Assembly (NCBI GenBank): GCA_016714985.1
Contig: JADKBS010000005.1
Coordinates: 242,501 to 306,500, forward strand
Length of the DNA: 64,000 bases
From: Saprospiraceae bacterium
GTDB taxonomy: Bacteria; Bacteroidota; Bacteroidia; Chitinophagales; Saprospiraceae
Reading direction: 5' to 3'
Position 1 is the first letter of the stretch. Each line of letters opens with the position of its first letter. The position numbers and the translations under genes are program-made. Below, piece after piece: positions 38,818-47,755 of this stretch. The notes beneath the pieces are model-generated. The model saw only the letters and a program-made list of their open reading frames with translations, was not told the DNA's origin and searched no databases.

Positions 38818-40350
38818 TCAAAGTTTTTCGAGGGCCCTCGAAAAAACTTTGTCCCATGCGGTGCCTATGGCAGGGTCTCTTTGCCAAAAAACGTCGTTCG
38901 CTTCCACTTCTTTGCGAAGCGTGTCCAAGAAATTGGCATAATCAGTTTTCGCCAGACCGTCATGGCCTTTGAATTGCTTTATTCGGGCGAGGTCGTGATG
39001 GTGGTGTCCATTGTCCATGTCTATCAGCTGCAAAATCATAACCCGCAGCTTTTTGTGGGTGTGCCTATGTGAGCGGCCTTCCTCAAACCTGGCCTCATAT
39101 TGTTTCTCCTTATAGGTGTCGAAGAGCCTTGAATAGAAGCTCGTGATGAACTCCCGGTTCTTTGCGCAGCACCGCATATAGCTCTCATGCACCAATTCTA
39201 TTTCTTCACTGCTCTCCAAAGGCAGCTTGTATAGTTCCTTGTCAAGATCTATCAGGTTGCGGAACCGGTTGCCCGGCTCGTATTCCAGCATCCTTTGCAA
39301 GATTTTCATTAAATCGTTGGGCAGGTTGGCTGATTTGAAAAGGGCCTTTCTGTGCGCTGGCTTTTCAAAGAAGGCCTTTCGACTTTCCATCACCAGTTCT
39401 GCGTTGTCACCATTGAACAAGGGGGTGCCCGTCAGCATCTCGAACATCAAAAGTCCCATCAAGAACTGGTTCACCTTGTCGAAGTCGAGCAGTTCGGAGT
39501 CTATCAACAACTCCTCTGGGCTGGAATAGCGCAGGTCGTCAAGGATTTTGTCCAAACGGCTGTAACCCCGCATGTCCTTGAATATTTCAAAGACCGAAAT
39601 TACGGGTTTCAGCTCGTGGTCTATAATGATTTTGGAGGGGCGCAGGTTTTTGTGGTTATAGCTAAGGTTTTGTAGATAGTAGAGCGCATCGCAAATTTGC
39701 CGTATGATGGCGATGGTGTCCCGCATCGGGAAGTAGCCTACCTTTAGCAAGTGGTCGAGCGTTACACCGTTGATATATTCCAGTACGAGGCAGAACGGAA
39801 TGTCATCTTCGTGGCTGGCAAGAATCTCGATGATGTTTCGGTGCTTGATTTGAGCGGCCAGCTTTGTGCTGACCTTGCCATCTTCGTTGTACGGTTGGGT
39901 TGCCTTTTTCCACTTTTCCTTTTCGCTGCTGCTCTGCCCGATGGACTTCAGTGCCCTTATCGCTACCAGCTTTTCGGTAGTTTTTTCCTTGGCCTTGAAA
40001 ATCACGGCACTGCTGCCCTCGCCCAGTACCTCCATATCCTCGTAGTGCCGCATCATTTTCAGTTTCACCTGCTGCTCAAAATTGGACACATCGTACTTCA
40101 GGCCAAACACCGAGTTGACCCGTTCCTCCAAGTTCTCGAAGAAGTTGAGGAACGAGTCCACGATCTTGTTCCTTTCGATACGTAATACATTGTCATCCGC
40201 CAAGTTGTTGGTGCGCCCATAGTCCAGTTCGGCCAAGCGGGACTGGAGCAAGGTGAGCGTATTATTGTCTGTGTCCAACGAATCGTGGAGTCGGGCCAAA
40301 ACTTTGATGGCCTCGTCAATTTTGCCTTCCTCTACAAGTTTTCGAATCAT
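38818..40350 (-). CDS. Effector-associated-like helical domain, pseudokinase and C-terminal globin-like domain
   Basis: 510 residues. Residues 1-75 (IRKLVEEGKIDEAIKVLARL ... LLQSRLAELDYG ... LRIERNKIVDSFLNFFENLE) match the pattern of EAD11-type effector-associated domains of bacterial conflict systems. Residues about 102-375 have a protein-kinase fold: glycine loop LGEGSSAVIFKA and an SPEE motif at 277-280. However, the VAIK Lys is Arg132 (VAIRALK), HRD is HKN (233-235), the metal-binding Asn is Lys240 and DFG is VFE (253-255), so catalysis is not expected. Residues about 383-510 look like a globin: FITSFYSRLFDTYKEKQYEA, helix E with HTHKKLRVMILQLI, candidate proximal His463 in KQFKGHDGLAKTDY and the final IGTAWDKVFSRALEKL. 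Suggested role: a haem- or oxygen-linked signalling adaptor. The gene stands alone. The domain calls rest on pattern recognition. Confidence 0.7.
   Translation of the reverse strand: MIRKLVEEGKIDEAIKVLARLHDSLDTDNNTLTLLQSRLAELDYGRTNNLADDNVLRIERNKIVDSFLNFFENLEERVNSVFGLKYDVSNFEQQVKLKMMRHYEDMEVLGEGSSAVIFKAKEKTTEKLVAIRALKSIGQSSSEKEKWKKATQPYNEDGKVSTKLAAQIKHRNIIEILASHEDDIPFCLVLEYINGVTLDHLLKVGYFPMRDTIAIIRQICDALYYLQNLSYNHKNLRPSKIIIDHELKPVISVFEIFKDMRGYSRLDKILDDLRYSSPEELLIDSELLDFDKVNQFLMGLLMFEMLTGTPLFNGDNAELVMESRKAFFEKPAHRKALFKSANLPNDLMKILQRMLEYEPGNRFRNLIDLDKELYKLPLESSEEIELVHESYMRCCAKNREFITSFYSRLFDTYKEKQYEARFEEGRSHRHTHKKLRVMILQLIDMDNGHHHHDLARIKQFKGHDGLAKTDYANFLDTLRKEVEANDVFWQRDPAIGTAWDKVFSRALEKL
38819..38851 (-). 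terminator. Palindrome overlapping the pseudokinase stop codon
   Basis: caaagtttttcgaggg and ccctcgaaaaaactttg pair with one extra A. The stem includes the last codons and the stop of the minus-strand gene; it probably ends transcription or folds the mRNA 3' end. Confidence 0.6.
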
Positions 40351-40451
40351 GTTTCAGGCTTATGGAATAAAGGCGGCAGCCAAAGGCTGACAACTTTAGG
40401 AAGGTGCGGGAAGTGGAAAAATTTCTTTTTTTCTTTTCACCTCCCAAAATT

Positions 40452-40497
40452 GGGTTGTTTTTGGGTGAAAATTTCAATTTTTACCCAAAAACAACCC
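40452..40497 (-). terminator. Terminator downstream of the gingipain-like gene
   Basis: Perfect 15-base arms gggttgtttttgggt (40452-40466) and acccaaaaacaaccc (40483-40497) with an A/T-rich inner stem, 34 bases past the stop on the minus strand. Confidence 0.75.
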
Positions 40498-40530
40498 TTG
40501 GTATATAGTTACCTAAACGTGTTTTGGTAG

Positions 40531-43500
40531 TTAATTCATTTTCACGACTTTCAGCATAGTTGCCTTTCCACCAGCGGCAACCATACAATAGTAAACGCCC
40601 GATGGCCAAGGGGTAAGGTCAAGCCGCCAAGTTTTTTCCAACACCACCTCTTCTGAGGTTTTGAAGAGGATTCGGCCATTTACGTCCATCATTTTGACCT
40701 GTAAATTCATCGGATTCTCAAGGCTGATGAAAAGGTCGAACTCACCGCTGGTTGGATTCGGATAAAGCTGGAGGTCACGCAGGCCGGGTAGTTCATCCGT
40801 TCCATTGGTGCCAGGCAGCACGGTTGCGGAAGCCGTTTTCGTACAGCCATTGGAATCGGTAATGATGCAAGTATAGGTTCCGGGTGCAAGGTTTGTGATG
40901 GTTGCCGTGTTTCCACCGTTGCTCCACTGGTAAGTATAAGGTGGAAGTCCGCCGGAAGCTTGGGCAGTGGCCGAGCCATTGTTTAACCCTATAACAGTTT
41001 CATTGGTTTGTATCGCTGTTACGACCAAGGTTGGTGGGGCACTCGGCACCGTGCCGCTGATGGTTTCCATGCAGCCATTGCCATCAACGACTATGACACT
41101 ATAGGGGGTGTTTGGGGGTAATGGCCCTTCTGGTATGATTTGGTAATTATAAGGTGATGTTCCACCTATTGCAAAGACATTAATATCGTAATTGCCATCA
41201 CATGGAGCAGTAAATGCGATAGAAATGGAAAGGGCAGGAGGTGCCGTTACCGTGACAGATTCGGATGTGGAACAGCCATTTGGCGCTGTCGCTACCACTG
41301 TGTAAGTGCCAGCTGAAACTATCTGCGTTGCATTTGCGCCTAACCCTGTCCACAAGAAGGATACGCCTTGCGTGCTGCTAAGGGCAGTGAGGGCTGTTAA
41401 ATCACTATCACAGTTCAATGTTAGGTCGCCATTGACGCTTAGGTTTGGTGCAGCCTCGTTCCCCACAATGCTAAATGACTCTGTGGTGCTGCAGCCAGTT
41501 AATGGTTGGGAGACTACCAAGGTATAGTTGCCTGCTTGGCTGATGCTCGTTTGTTGGCTAACTGGTTGGCCATTGAGCGTGCAGGTGATGCCGGGCAGGC
41601 CGCAAATTCCAGTCAAATCAAGTTCTATGGTTGGGTTGGTGCAATTGATTTCCGAAACATCGGGCAGCAAATCAACGTCAGGTAGTTGAAACTGTGTCAC
41701 CTGAACCGAGTAAGTGGCAGCACATCCCGTCTGTAGGTTGGTGATCTGAACGAAATAAAGCCCCGCCAAAGTAACGGTTGGGTTTTGTGCATCGGATGTG
41801 AAACCGCCAGGTCCCGTCCAAACAAAGCCGTAGCCAGACTGGTTAGGGTTTGCATTAACGGTCACTTGCCCATTGACACAACTAAGAATGCCGCTTGCCG
41901 TTGGCATAGCCACAGGAAAATCACCGGATTGAGAAACAATGGCTGTTGCCGACACGGTGCAACCCAGTGCTGTTGTTACAGTAAGCACGTATTCGCCAAC
42001 AACACTTACTGTCGGCGTTGGGTCGGTCGAAGTAAACCCGCTTGGGCCCGACCATTCAAAACTGTTGCCGCCACCGCCACCGCCACCGGTAGTCTGATTG
42101 CTTTGTAGTTCGACCGAAGATGTGGCGCAAGTCAGAACACCTCCCGCTGCCGTTGCTGTTGGTAGGGCAAGGTTCGATACGGTGACCATGTCGGATGCAA
42201 CGCAACCATTCTCGCTGTTTTGGACCGTCAACGTATAGGTGCCAGCTTGGCTGACGGTTGGGTTTTGTTCCATAGCTGTGAAGCCACCGGGGCCAGTCCA
42301 AGCATAGTTCAGATTGGCCTCGTTGGCATCGCCGAGCAGTACGATTGTTTGGGCGGAGCAATCCACGCTGCCAAGTTCAGCGCTCACGTCAGTCGGCTGG
42401 GTGATGTCCTGCCCTACGATGGTGTTGGCAGAAGAAATGCAGCCACTAAGGGGATCTGTGACTTGCACCGAATAATTACCTGCAACGGAAACGCTGGGGT
42501 TTTGGGCTGTACTGGTAAAACCTGCTGGACCAGTCCACGCAAAGTTATAGCCCGATTGATTGGGGTTGGCATTAATGGTTATCTGTGGGATAGCGCAAGT
42601 TAGCTGCCCACCTACCGTAGGGGCCACCTGGGGCACATTGTTCTGTACGGCAACAACCGCCGTTGAAGAGGCAGTGCAGTTGCTGGATGAGGTCACGGTC
42701 AGCACATAGTTGCCAGCTACACTGACGGTCGGGTTCTGTAAAACGGATGTGAAGCCATTGGGGCCAGCCCAGCTATAGGTTACATTCTGCGTTGTAGAAT
42801 TTCCCTGGAGTTGGACGTTGGTTGCTGCGCAATTGATCCCGCCGCCAGTTGCGGAGGCATTGGGAACCTGCGGGCTTGGCACGTTGACCGAAGTGCTGTT
42901 GCTGCAGCCGTTGCCGGGGTTGGTGATGGTCAGCGTGTAGAGGCCGCCTTGCGAAACGACCGGATTTTGCAGGGTGGAAGTAAAACCATTTGGCCCTGTC
43001 CAAAGGTAGCTGGCACCTTGTATTGTTGAGCTTCCGCTCAATTGGACGGTTTGTGCTTGGCAGTTGACTGCGCCAACAGTTGCCGTAGGCGCTGCCGGAA
43101 TGGAATTGTCCTGCGTAATGGTGATGGTTGCGGTTGCGGTGCAACTCGTGGCCAAATCCGTCACAGTTACGGTATAAATACCAAGTTGGGTAAGTGCCAA
43201 TGGGGGCACGCCACCAATCACGCCAGGGCCATTGATGACGCAGCTAAGCCCTGCGCCGCAAGTGTTGATATTGTAAACCGGATTGGTACAGGACAACTGC
43301 ACGCTGCTCGGCAAGTTGACGGTCGGTGGGGCCACACTAGCGACGGTCTGGGTCTTAATGGTTCCAATACTGGTATTGTGGTAGATGCCAGACGGGGTAA
43401 TTTCGTTTACCACGGCTTTTACCATATAACTTATGTTGCCGACGATCGGTGCACCGTCAACGAAGCTGGTGCCAGTGACGATGTCCCCAGACAACCTTGT

Positions 43501-45054
43501 GAAATCACCGTTCGGTTGGTTGGAGCGGTAAACATGGTAGCCAATCACGTTAGCCTGTGGCGAAGGCTGCCAAGTGACGGTTACGGTATTGCAGGCTTGT
43601 GAAAAATTCACGCTGCCGCTGGGAACTGGTTGTACGTTGTGCGCCCGAACAGTTGGGTCCCCCATAAGGGCGATATGAGTGCCGCAATCACCAAAAATGC
43701 TGAAATAGCCAATATTGCCGCAGGCATTCATGGTCTGTAAGGCACAGTAACCCATCGTCTCGCCACCGCCAAGGTGGTGGGAAAACCAATGTGGGCGACC
43801 TGCCCAAGAGCAGGTGAGCACGCCCCCCTTGGAGGCAAGTGCGCTTACCATGAATGGGTCAGGTGAGTAGTCCCAGTCGCCGTGGTAGCTTCCGAAAAGT
43901 TGGGTGAAAACGGCATTGACGGTATCTGTGCCAAACTGGCTACTGCTGCCCACACCTCCAGCACTGGTATAGGTGCCAGGGCCGCAACCGTAGGCAAACA
44001 AAAAGCTATTGTCGTCGGTATCGTTGAAAAAATCGCCGTCAATGACGTTGGAGGGGCCTACGAGCGGGTTGCCGTTGCGGTAACCATTGGCGGCAAATGC
44101 CTCACCGAAGAAATAGCCAAAATTGTCATCCACGAGTACCTTGTTGTCAACGGTATATTGGCGGGTGCGCCAATTATGGTTTTTGTTGAGGTAACGGCGG
44201 TACATTTCCACGGTTGAAATGCCGAAGGTGCTTGTGGACAAATTGGAGAAATCCACACGGCCTACCGCAATTTCAGATTCGGTGGGAACAAGGTCTTGGT
44301 CGAACTTCCCATCTCCAGGAAAGTTGCTGGTTTGAGGGCGGTCGGGCGGCAAAGGGTTGTTGTTGGTATTCACGGTGACATCCGTCCATTCGCCACTGTT
44401 CACGTCGCCATAATAGGAGTCGGCGGGCCAAGCGCCCCGGTGCTCGTTGTGCCCATCCCAATCAGAGTTGCCACTATAGGGCACAGGCAGGTCACCAAAC
44501 AGAAAAACGGAGGAAGTGCCATTGGCAGCATAGTCAGCTTCGATTTGGGATTTGATGGAGGCCACCGTTCCTGTTGTTGGTACAATATGCCAGGCCACGT
44601 CCCAGCCGTCGCCTACCAGGTCGAGGCGCAGCCGCTCCAGTTCCATGGCCAAAGGGGCGGTGATTGCTGCTTCCACGAATACCGATAAATCTCCACGGTT
44701 ATCCACTACAGGCGCTGCGACTGGTACGAGTGCGTACCCAAAGGCATTTATATTGCCAGCGTCCCGACGGATGCCATACTCATAGGTTTGACCGATTGAA
44801 ACCTGTGTATCGGTGAAGGTTGTTGTGGTGGAATTGTCAGCTTCGAGCAGGATAAACCAATCAGGGGAGTCCTTGTCCCTGCGATAAAGCACGAAATAGG
44901 CTGGTTGAGGATTGGGCCAAGTCAGTGTGACAGAAGGAGTATTTGCGTTCACACTAGTCGTGAGTGCTACAACGGCGCGTTTTGCGTCCTGGCCAAAAGC
45001 GGTAGCTGCGAAGAGGGCCAAAAGGCCAGTGAGGCCAGCGAGGGATAATTTCAT
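40531..45054 (-). CDS. Gingipain-like (C25/clan CD) secreted protein with tandem Ig-like repeats and T9SS sorting domain
   Basis: 1507 residues. A signal peptide (KLSLAGLTGLLALFAATAFG) and an Fn3-like domain come first. A protease-like domain (about 100-530) has the layout of C25 peptidases: LSVFVEAAITAPLAMELERL ... SIKSQIEADYAANGTSSVFL, AVGRVDF, then His-Gly in FGSYHGDWDYSP and, 24 residues on, Cys in GGVLTCSWAGRPHW, followed by ALMGDPTVRAHNV. These could form the clan CD His/Cys dyad, but the match is weaker than for true gingipains. After an Fn3 domain come about eight Ig-like repeats of about 80 residues (YLWTGPNGFTSTLQNPVVSQ type, from plus-strand 43300 down to about 41200), an SprB repeat (GLPPYTYQWSNGGNTATI) and the T9SS domain (LYPNPTSGEFDLFI). 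Surface protease or adhesin. Confidence 0.75.
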   Translation of the reverse strand: MKLSLAGLTGLLALFAATAFGQDAKRAVVALTTSVNANTPSVTLTWPNPQPAYFVLYRRDKDSPDWFILLEADNSTTTTFTDTQVSIGQTYEYGIRRDAGNINAFGYALVPVAAPVVDNRGDLSVFVEAAITAPLAMELERLRLDLVGDGWDVAWHIVPTTGTVASIKSQIEADYAANGTSSVFLFGDLPVPYSGNSDWDGHNEHRGAWPADSYYGDVNSGEWTDVTVNTNNNPLPPDRPQTSNFPGDGKFDQDLVPTESEIAVGRVDFSNLSTSTFGISTVEMYRRYLNKNHNWRTRQYTVDNKVLVDDNFGYFFGEAFAANGYRNGNPLVGPSNVIDGDFFNDTDDNSFLFAYGCGPGTYTSAGGVGSSSQFGTDTVNAVFTQLFGSYHGDWDYSPDPFMVSALASKGGVLTCSWAGRPHWFSHHLGGGETMGYCALQTMNACGNIGYFSIFGDCGTHIALMGDPTVRAHNVQPVPSGSVNFSQACNTVTVTWQPSPQANVIGYHVYRSNQPNGDFTRLSGDIVTGTSFVDGAPIVGNISYMVKAVVNEITPSGIYHNTSIGTIKTQTVASVAPPTVNLPSSVQLSCTNPVYNINTCGAGLSCVINGPGVIGGVPPLALTQLGIYTVTVTDLATSCTATATITITQDNSIPAAPTATVGAVNCQAQTVQLSGSSTIQGASYLWTGPNGFTSTLQNPVVSQGGLYTLTITNPGNGCSNSTSVNVPSPQVPNASATGGGINCAATNVQLQGNSTTQNVTYSWAGPNGFTSVLQNPTVSVAGNYVLTVTSSSNCTASSTAVVAVQNNVPQVAPTVGGQLTCAIPQITINANPNQSGYNFAWTGPAGFTSTAQNPSVSVAGNYSVQVTDPLSGCISSANTIVGQDITQPTDVSAELGSVDCSAQTIVLLGDANEANLNYAWTGPGGFTAMEQNPTVSQAGTYTLTVQNSENGCVASDMVTVSNLALPTATAAGGVLTCATSSVELQSNQTTGGGGGGGNSFEWSGPSGFTSTDPTPTVSVVGEYVLTVTTALGCTVSATAIVSQSGDFPVAMPTASGILSCVNGQVTVNANPNQSGYGFVWTGPGGFTSDAQNPTVTLAGLYFVQITNLQTGCAATYSVQVTQFQLPDVDLLPDVSEINCTNPTIELDLTGICGLPGITCTLNGQPVSQQTSISQAGNYTLVVSQPLTGCSTTESFSIVGNEAAPNLSVNGDLTLNCDSDLTALTALSSTQGVSFLWTGLGANATQIVSAGTYTVVATAPNGCSTSESVTVTAPPALSISIAFTAPCDGNYDINVFAIGGTSPYNYQIIPEGPLPPNTPYSVIVVDGNGCMETISGTVPSAPPTLVVTAIQTNETVIGLNNGSATAQASGGLPPYTYQWSNGGNTATITNLAPGTYTCIITDSNGCTKTASATVLPGTNGTDELPGLRDLQLYPNPTSGEFDLFISLENPMNLQVKMMDVNGRILFKTSEEVVLEKTWRLDLTPWPSGVYYCMVAAGGKATMLKVVKMN

Positions 45055-45077
45055 TGATGATTGATTTTAATTGAATT

Positions 45078-45085
45078 CAAAGGTA
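45078..45085 (-). promoter_or_regulatory. Candidate promoter TACCTTTG for the gingipain-like gene
   Basis: Exact TAnnTTTG on the minus strand, 24 bases before the ATG; TTG 15 bases further upstream is a weak -33 candidate. Confidence 0.45.
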
Positions 45086-45419
45086 TAAAGGTTATTTGCC
45101 CAACTAAGGGTTGGCGATGGGCTACACCTTTCGGCGGTTTTGGGGTTTTATGTAATCAATAATACGGCATAAAAGTAGGACGGTTTCTCGAAAGGTCATT
45201 TTGGTTAGCCCTGCGATTTGGTGAATTTGCCAATCCCCAACAATTTAATGAAGCGAAACACTAGGTGCCTTTTGCCGTATTTTTCGCATTGTTGCATGGA
45301 ATGTCTGGCAAAAGTCATCTTGATTTAGCTTTTCAAAGTCACAACAAAACTAAAGATTATTCGTCTTTTGACCCGCAATTCCTACTTGAATTGACCCGCA
45401 ATAACTGTTTATCCGGGGA
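45086..45419. other. Intergenic region without gene
   Basis: No coding potential seen. A direct repeat ttgacccgcaat-like occurs near 45367-45402 (acccgcaattcctacttgaa then ttgacccgcaat). Confidence 0.4.
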
Positions 45420-45455
45420 TGTTTTGGGGAAAAATTGAGAATTTTCCCCAAAACA
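45420..45455. repeat. Hairpin with perfect 14-base arms
   Basis: tgttttggggaaaa (45420-45433) and ttttccccaaaaca (45442-45455). It lies between divergent genes, where terminators are not expected. Confidence 0.7.
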
Positions 45456-45467
45456 CCCTCAAGTGCG

Positions 45468-45506
45468 GGAGGGGAATGAATAGATGAAAAATTTTCATTC
45501 CCCTCC
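45468..45506. repeat. Second hairpin with 12-base arms
   Basis: ggaggggaatga (45468-45479) and tcattcccctcc (45495-45506), 12 bases after the previous hairpin. The pair may be a double terminator or a protein-binding structure. Confidence 0.65.
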
Positions 45507-45609
45507 TGCCCTTTATAAGTGAACTTGGATAAATAATTTAGATTGATTGGATCTGCCAATTCATCATTCATCATTTACTGAATAGCTACAAATCACAAAT
45601 AAATTTCCC

Positions 45610-46341
45610 ATGAAAGAAATCCTAATCATCTGCTACGCAATATTCCAACTGTCGGCCTGCCAGTCGGCAAAAAAGGAGGAAGCCAATGTGGCTTCAACTG
45701 CCTCCAATTCCCAAACCCAACTACCAGCTGCCGAACAGAAGGCGCTTCAATTGGCCGCAACTGCCCTCGCCGGAGAGGCCACTGGTTTTGTCAGCCCTGA
45801 TGGCAAAGCCCTTGAAATGACCATTTCCAACAGCGCAACCATGGAACAAGAGGCAGACTTGTTGCCGCTGCACAGCTCCAACGCTGCCTGGGTGTTTTAC
45901 AAGAACCTGCAAAACGACAAGCCTTCGTATGAAAAAATCGTGGTGTACGCCCAATTGAAGGACACTACCATTGCAAGGGAGTACACGCTGCGTGAGTTGG
46001 CCATGGTGAAGGCCCGTGTCCCGACCTTTGAAATGGCGGGCAAGCTGCTTGTCGCAGCAGACTACAAAGGGCTTTACGATTTGTTTGACCCTGCCGTGAT
46101 GGGTTTCATGCAGGTAAAGGGATTGCAGGAATACTGCACCCAGATCGAGCCACAATATGGCAAGCCGATCTCCGTGGAGTTCCGTGGCTTTTCCTTCAAT
46201 AAAACCTCGGCTGGCAAGGAGTTCCTAAGCTTGGCTGGCCCCTTGCGCCGCCAAACCAAGGACACCGCCTTCGACATTGCGGTTGACCTAAGCAAGCCCG
46301 ATGCGAAAGGCTCCATCAGTGCATTGAAATTTGATTATTGA
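45610..46341 (+). CDS. Lipoprotein of unknown function
   Basis: 243 residues with lipoprotein signal MKEILIICYAIFQLSAC (lipobox LSAC), then a Lys/Glu/Ala/Ser linker. The C-terminal two-thirds form an alpha+beta domain (LAMVKARVPTFEMAGKLLVA, DLFDPAVMGFMQVKGLQEYC, VEFRGFSFNKTSAGKEFLSL) reminiscent of nuclear-transport-factor-like folds, but this is a weak impression. It is followed on the same strand by an RNA methyltransferase gene 81 bases away, across a short-word inverted repeat. No known partner. Confidence 0.7.
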   Translation: MKEILIICYAIFQLSACQSAKKEEANVASTASNSQTQLPAAEQKALQLAATALAGEATGFVSPDGKALEMTISNSATMEQEADLLPLHSSNAAWVFYKNLQNDKPSYEKIVVYAQLKDTTIAREYTLRELAMVKARVPTFEMAGKLLVAADYKGLYDLFDPAVMGFMQVKGLQEYCTQIEPQYGKPISVEFRGFSFNKTSAGKEFLSLAGPLRRQTKDTAFDIAVDLSKPDAKGSISALKFDY

Positions 46342-46342
46342 C

Positions 46343-46405
46343 CGGTTGACGGTTGATGGTTGACGGCTAGTCCACCGCTCACTGTCCACCGTCAAACGTC
46401 AACCG
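46343..46405. repeat. Short-word inverted repeat (cggttgac words)
   Basis: Left arm 46343-46367 (cggttgacggttgatggttg) and right arm 46387-46405 (caccgtcaaacgtcaaccg) are degenerate reverse complements. The repeat fills the gap between two co-oriented genes. Confidence 0.75.
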
Positions 46406-46422
46406 TTTCGTACCTTCGCCCC

Positions 46423-47649
46423 ATGAAACTGCACCGACCGCTCGTCGAGGCTGTGGCCGAGGCGCTTTTCCAAATTTTCCAAGAGGGCAAATATGCCGAC
46501 AAGGTCATTGAGCGATTGCTCAAAAGCAACCCTCGTTGGGGCAGCCGTGACCGGGCTTTCATCGCAGAAAACACTTATGAAATGGTGCGGTGGTGGAGGC
46601 TGTACGAGGAAATTTGGAAATTTGGAAATTTGGAAATTGGGTCTAGGCAAATGGATGTAATGACCTTGATTGGCATCCATTTAATGCTCAAGTACCCAGA
46701 AGCTCACCATTTTTTGATTTCAAATTTTAGGGAGATAGAATGGCCAAGCCAAGAAGTTGTGCTTTTGCAAAAACAATCCTTGCTTGCTGACCTCCGTACC
46801 GCACAATCCATACCCGACTGGATGGACGAGGTTGGCACCTCAGAATTAGGCGAAAAATGGCCCGCCGAAATCACGGCACTGAACGAACCCGCTCCGGTGG
46901 TGGTCAGGGCCAATCGTTTGAAAACCAATAAGTTGGAGTTGAAGAAACGCTTAGCTGAGGAAGGCTGGGAGACGCAGGAAACCTCGCTTGCCCCCGATGC
47001 ACTTGTGCTGCTCCGACGGGGCAATATCTTTCAAAGCAAGACTTTCCTAACTGGCCTTTTCGAGGTGCAAGATGCAGGCTCACAGTGCATAGCGCCCTAT
47101 TTGCAAGTAGAGCCGGGCATGAGGGTCGTTGACGCCTGTGCCGGAGCGGGCGGAAAGTCGCTTCACCTGGCAGCACTCATGGAAAACAAGGGCAGCATCA
47201 TCTCCCTCGACACCGAGGCTTGGAAGCTGGAGGAGCTTCGCAAACGTGCCCGCCGCAGTGGGGCACACATCATTCAGGCCCGCCCGATAGATTCCTCCAA
47301 GACCATCAAACGGCTGCATGGCACTGCCGACCGCCTCTTGCTCGACGTGCCCTGTTCTGGCCTCGGCACCCTCCGCCGCAACCCAGATGCGAAGTGGAAA
47401 CTCTCATTGGAGTTCCTCGAAAAAGTGCGGGCAACGCAGACAGAGATTTTGCGCAGCTACGCTAAAATACTACGCCCTGGTGGGCAACTGGTCTATGCAA
47501 CTTGCAGTGTGCTGCCTTCGGAAAATGAGCGGCAAGTGGAACGGTTTTTATCGGAAAACACTGATTTTCAGTTACTTGAACAGCGCACCATCTCCCCAGC
47601 CGAGCATGGTTTTGACGGCTTTTTCATGGCCAGCCTAAAAATGAAATAA
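46423..47649 (+). CDS. RsmB/NOP2-type RNA cytosine-C5 methyltransferase
   Basis: 408 residues from the ATG opening MKLHRPLVEAVAEALFQIFQ. An N-terminal NusB-like helical region with RWGSRDRAFIAENTYEMVRW is followed by a Rossmann methyltransferase: SAM motif VDACAGAGGKSLHLAALM, catalytic Cys in LLDVPCSGLGTLRRNPDAKW and second Cys in YATCSVLPSENERQV. It should methylate cytosine in rRNA (RsmB acts at C967 of 16S in E. coli); the exact target is inferred. The region 46611-46640 contains a triple tttggaaa word repeat encoding IWKFGNLEIG, an apparent in-frame short-word insertion. The upstream start is rejected because it lies within the repeat arm. Confidence 0.88.
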   Translation: MKLHRPLVEAVAEALFQIFQEGKYADKVIERLLKSNPRWGSRDRAFIAENTYEMVRWWRLYEEIWKFGNLEIGSRQMDVMTLIGIHLMLKYPEAHHFLISNFREIEWPSQEVVLLQKQSLLADLRTAQSIPDWMDEVGTSELGEKWPAEITALNEPAPVVVRANRLKTNKLELKKRLAEEGWETQETSLAPDALVLLRRGNIFQSKTFLTGLFEVQDAGSQCIAPYLQVEPGMRVVDACAGAGGKSLHLAALMENKGSIISLDTEAWKLEELRKRARRSGAHIIQARPIDSSKTIKRLHGTADRLLLDVPCSGLGTLRRNPDAKWKLSLEFLEKVRATQTEILRSYAKILRPGGQLVYATCSVLPSENERQVERFLSENTDFQLLEQRTISPAEHGFDGFFMASLKMK

Positions 47650-47665
47650 TCGGCCTTCCTTTTTG

Positions 47666-47677
47666 TGACAATCGTCA
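47666..47677 (+). promoter_or_regulatory. Crp/Fnr-type operator, distal
   Basis: tgacaatcgtca is a perfect TGAC-N4-GTCA palindrome within ttgtgacaatcgtcatttt, the half-site form used by Crp/Fnr-family regulators. It lies about 98 bases before the predicted start of transcription. Confidence 0.5.
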
Positions 47678-47719
47678 TTTTGTTCTGGTTTTTCAACAAA
47701 AAACGAAATACTCCTTTCC

Positions 47720-47733
47720 GTGACGGGTGTCAC
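47720..47733 (+). promoter_or_regulatory. Crp/Fnr-type operator, proximal
   Basis: gtgacgggtgtcac is a perfect GTGAC-N4-GTCAC palindrome. Its centre is about 42 bases upstream of the start expected from the TATTTTTG box at 47756, the classical activator position. Confidence 0.55.
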
Positions 47734-47755
47734 TGACGGCGCTTTCAAGTGCCGC

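Noticed and set aside
41200..43300. Intergenic DNA repeat array
   Set aside because: The periodicity is protein-level: tandem Ig-like domains with third-position divergence, inside one continuous frame.
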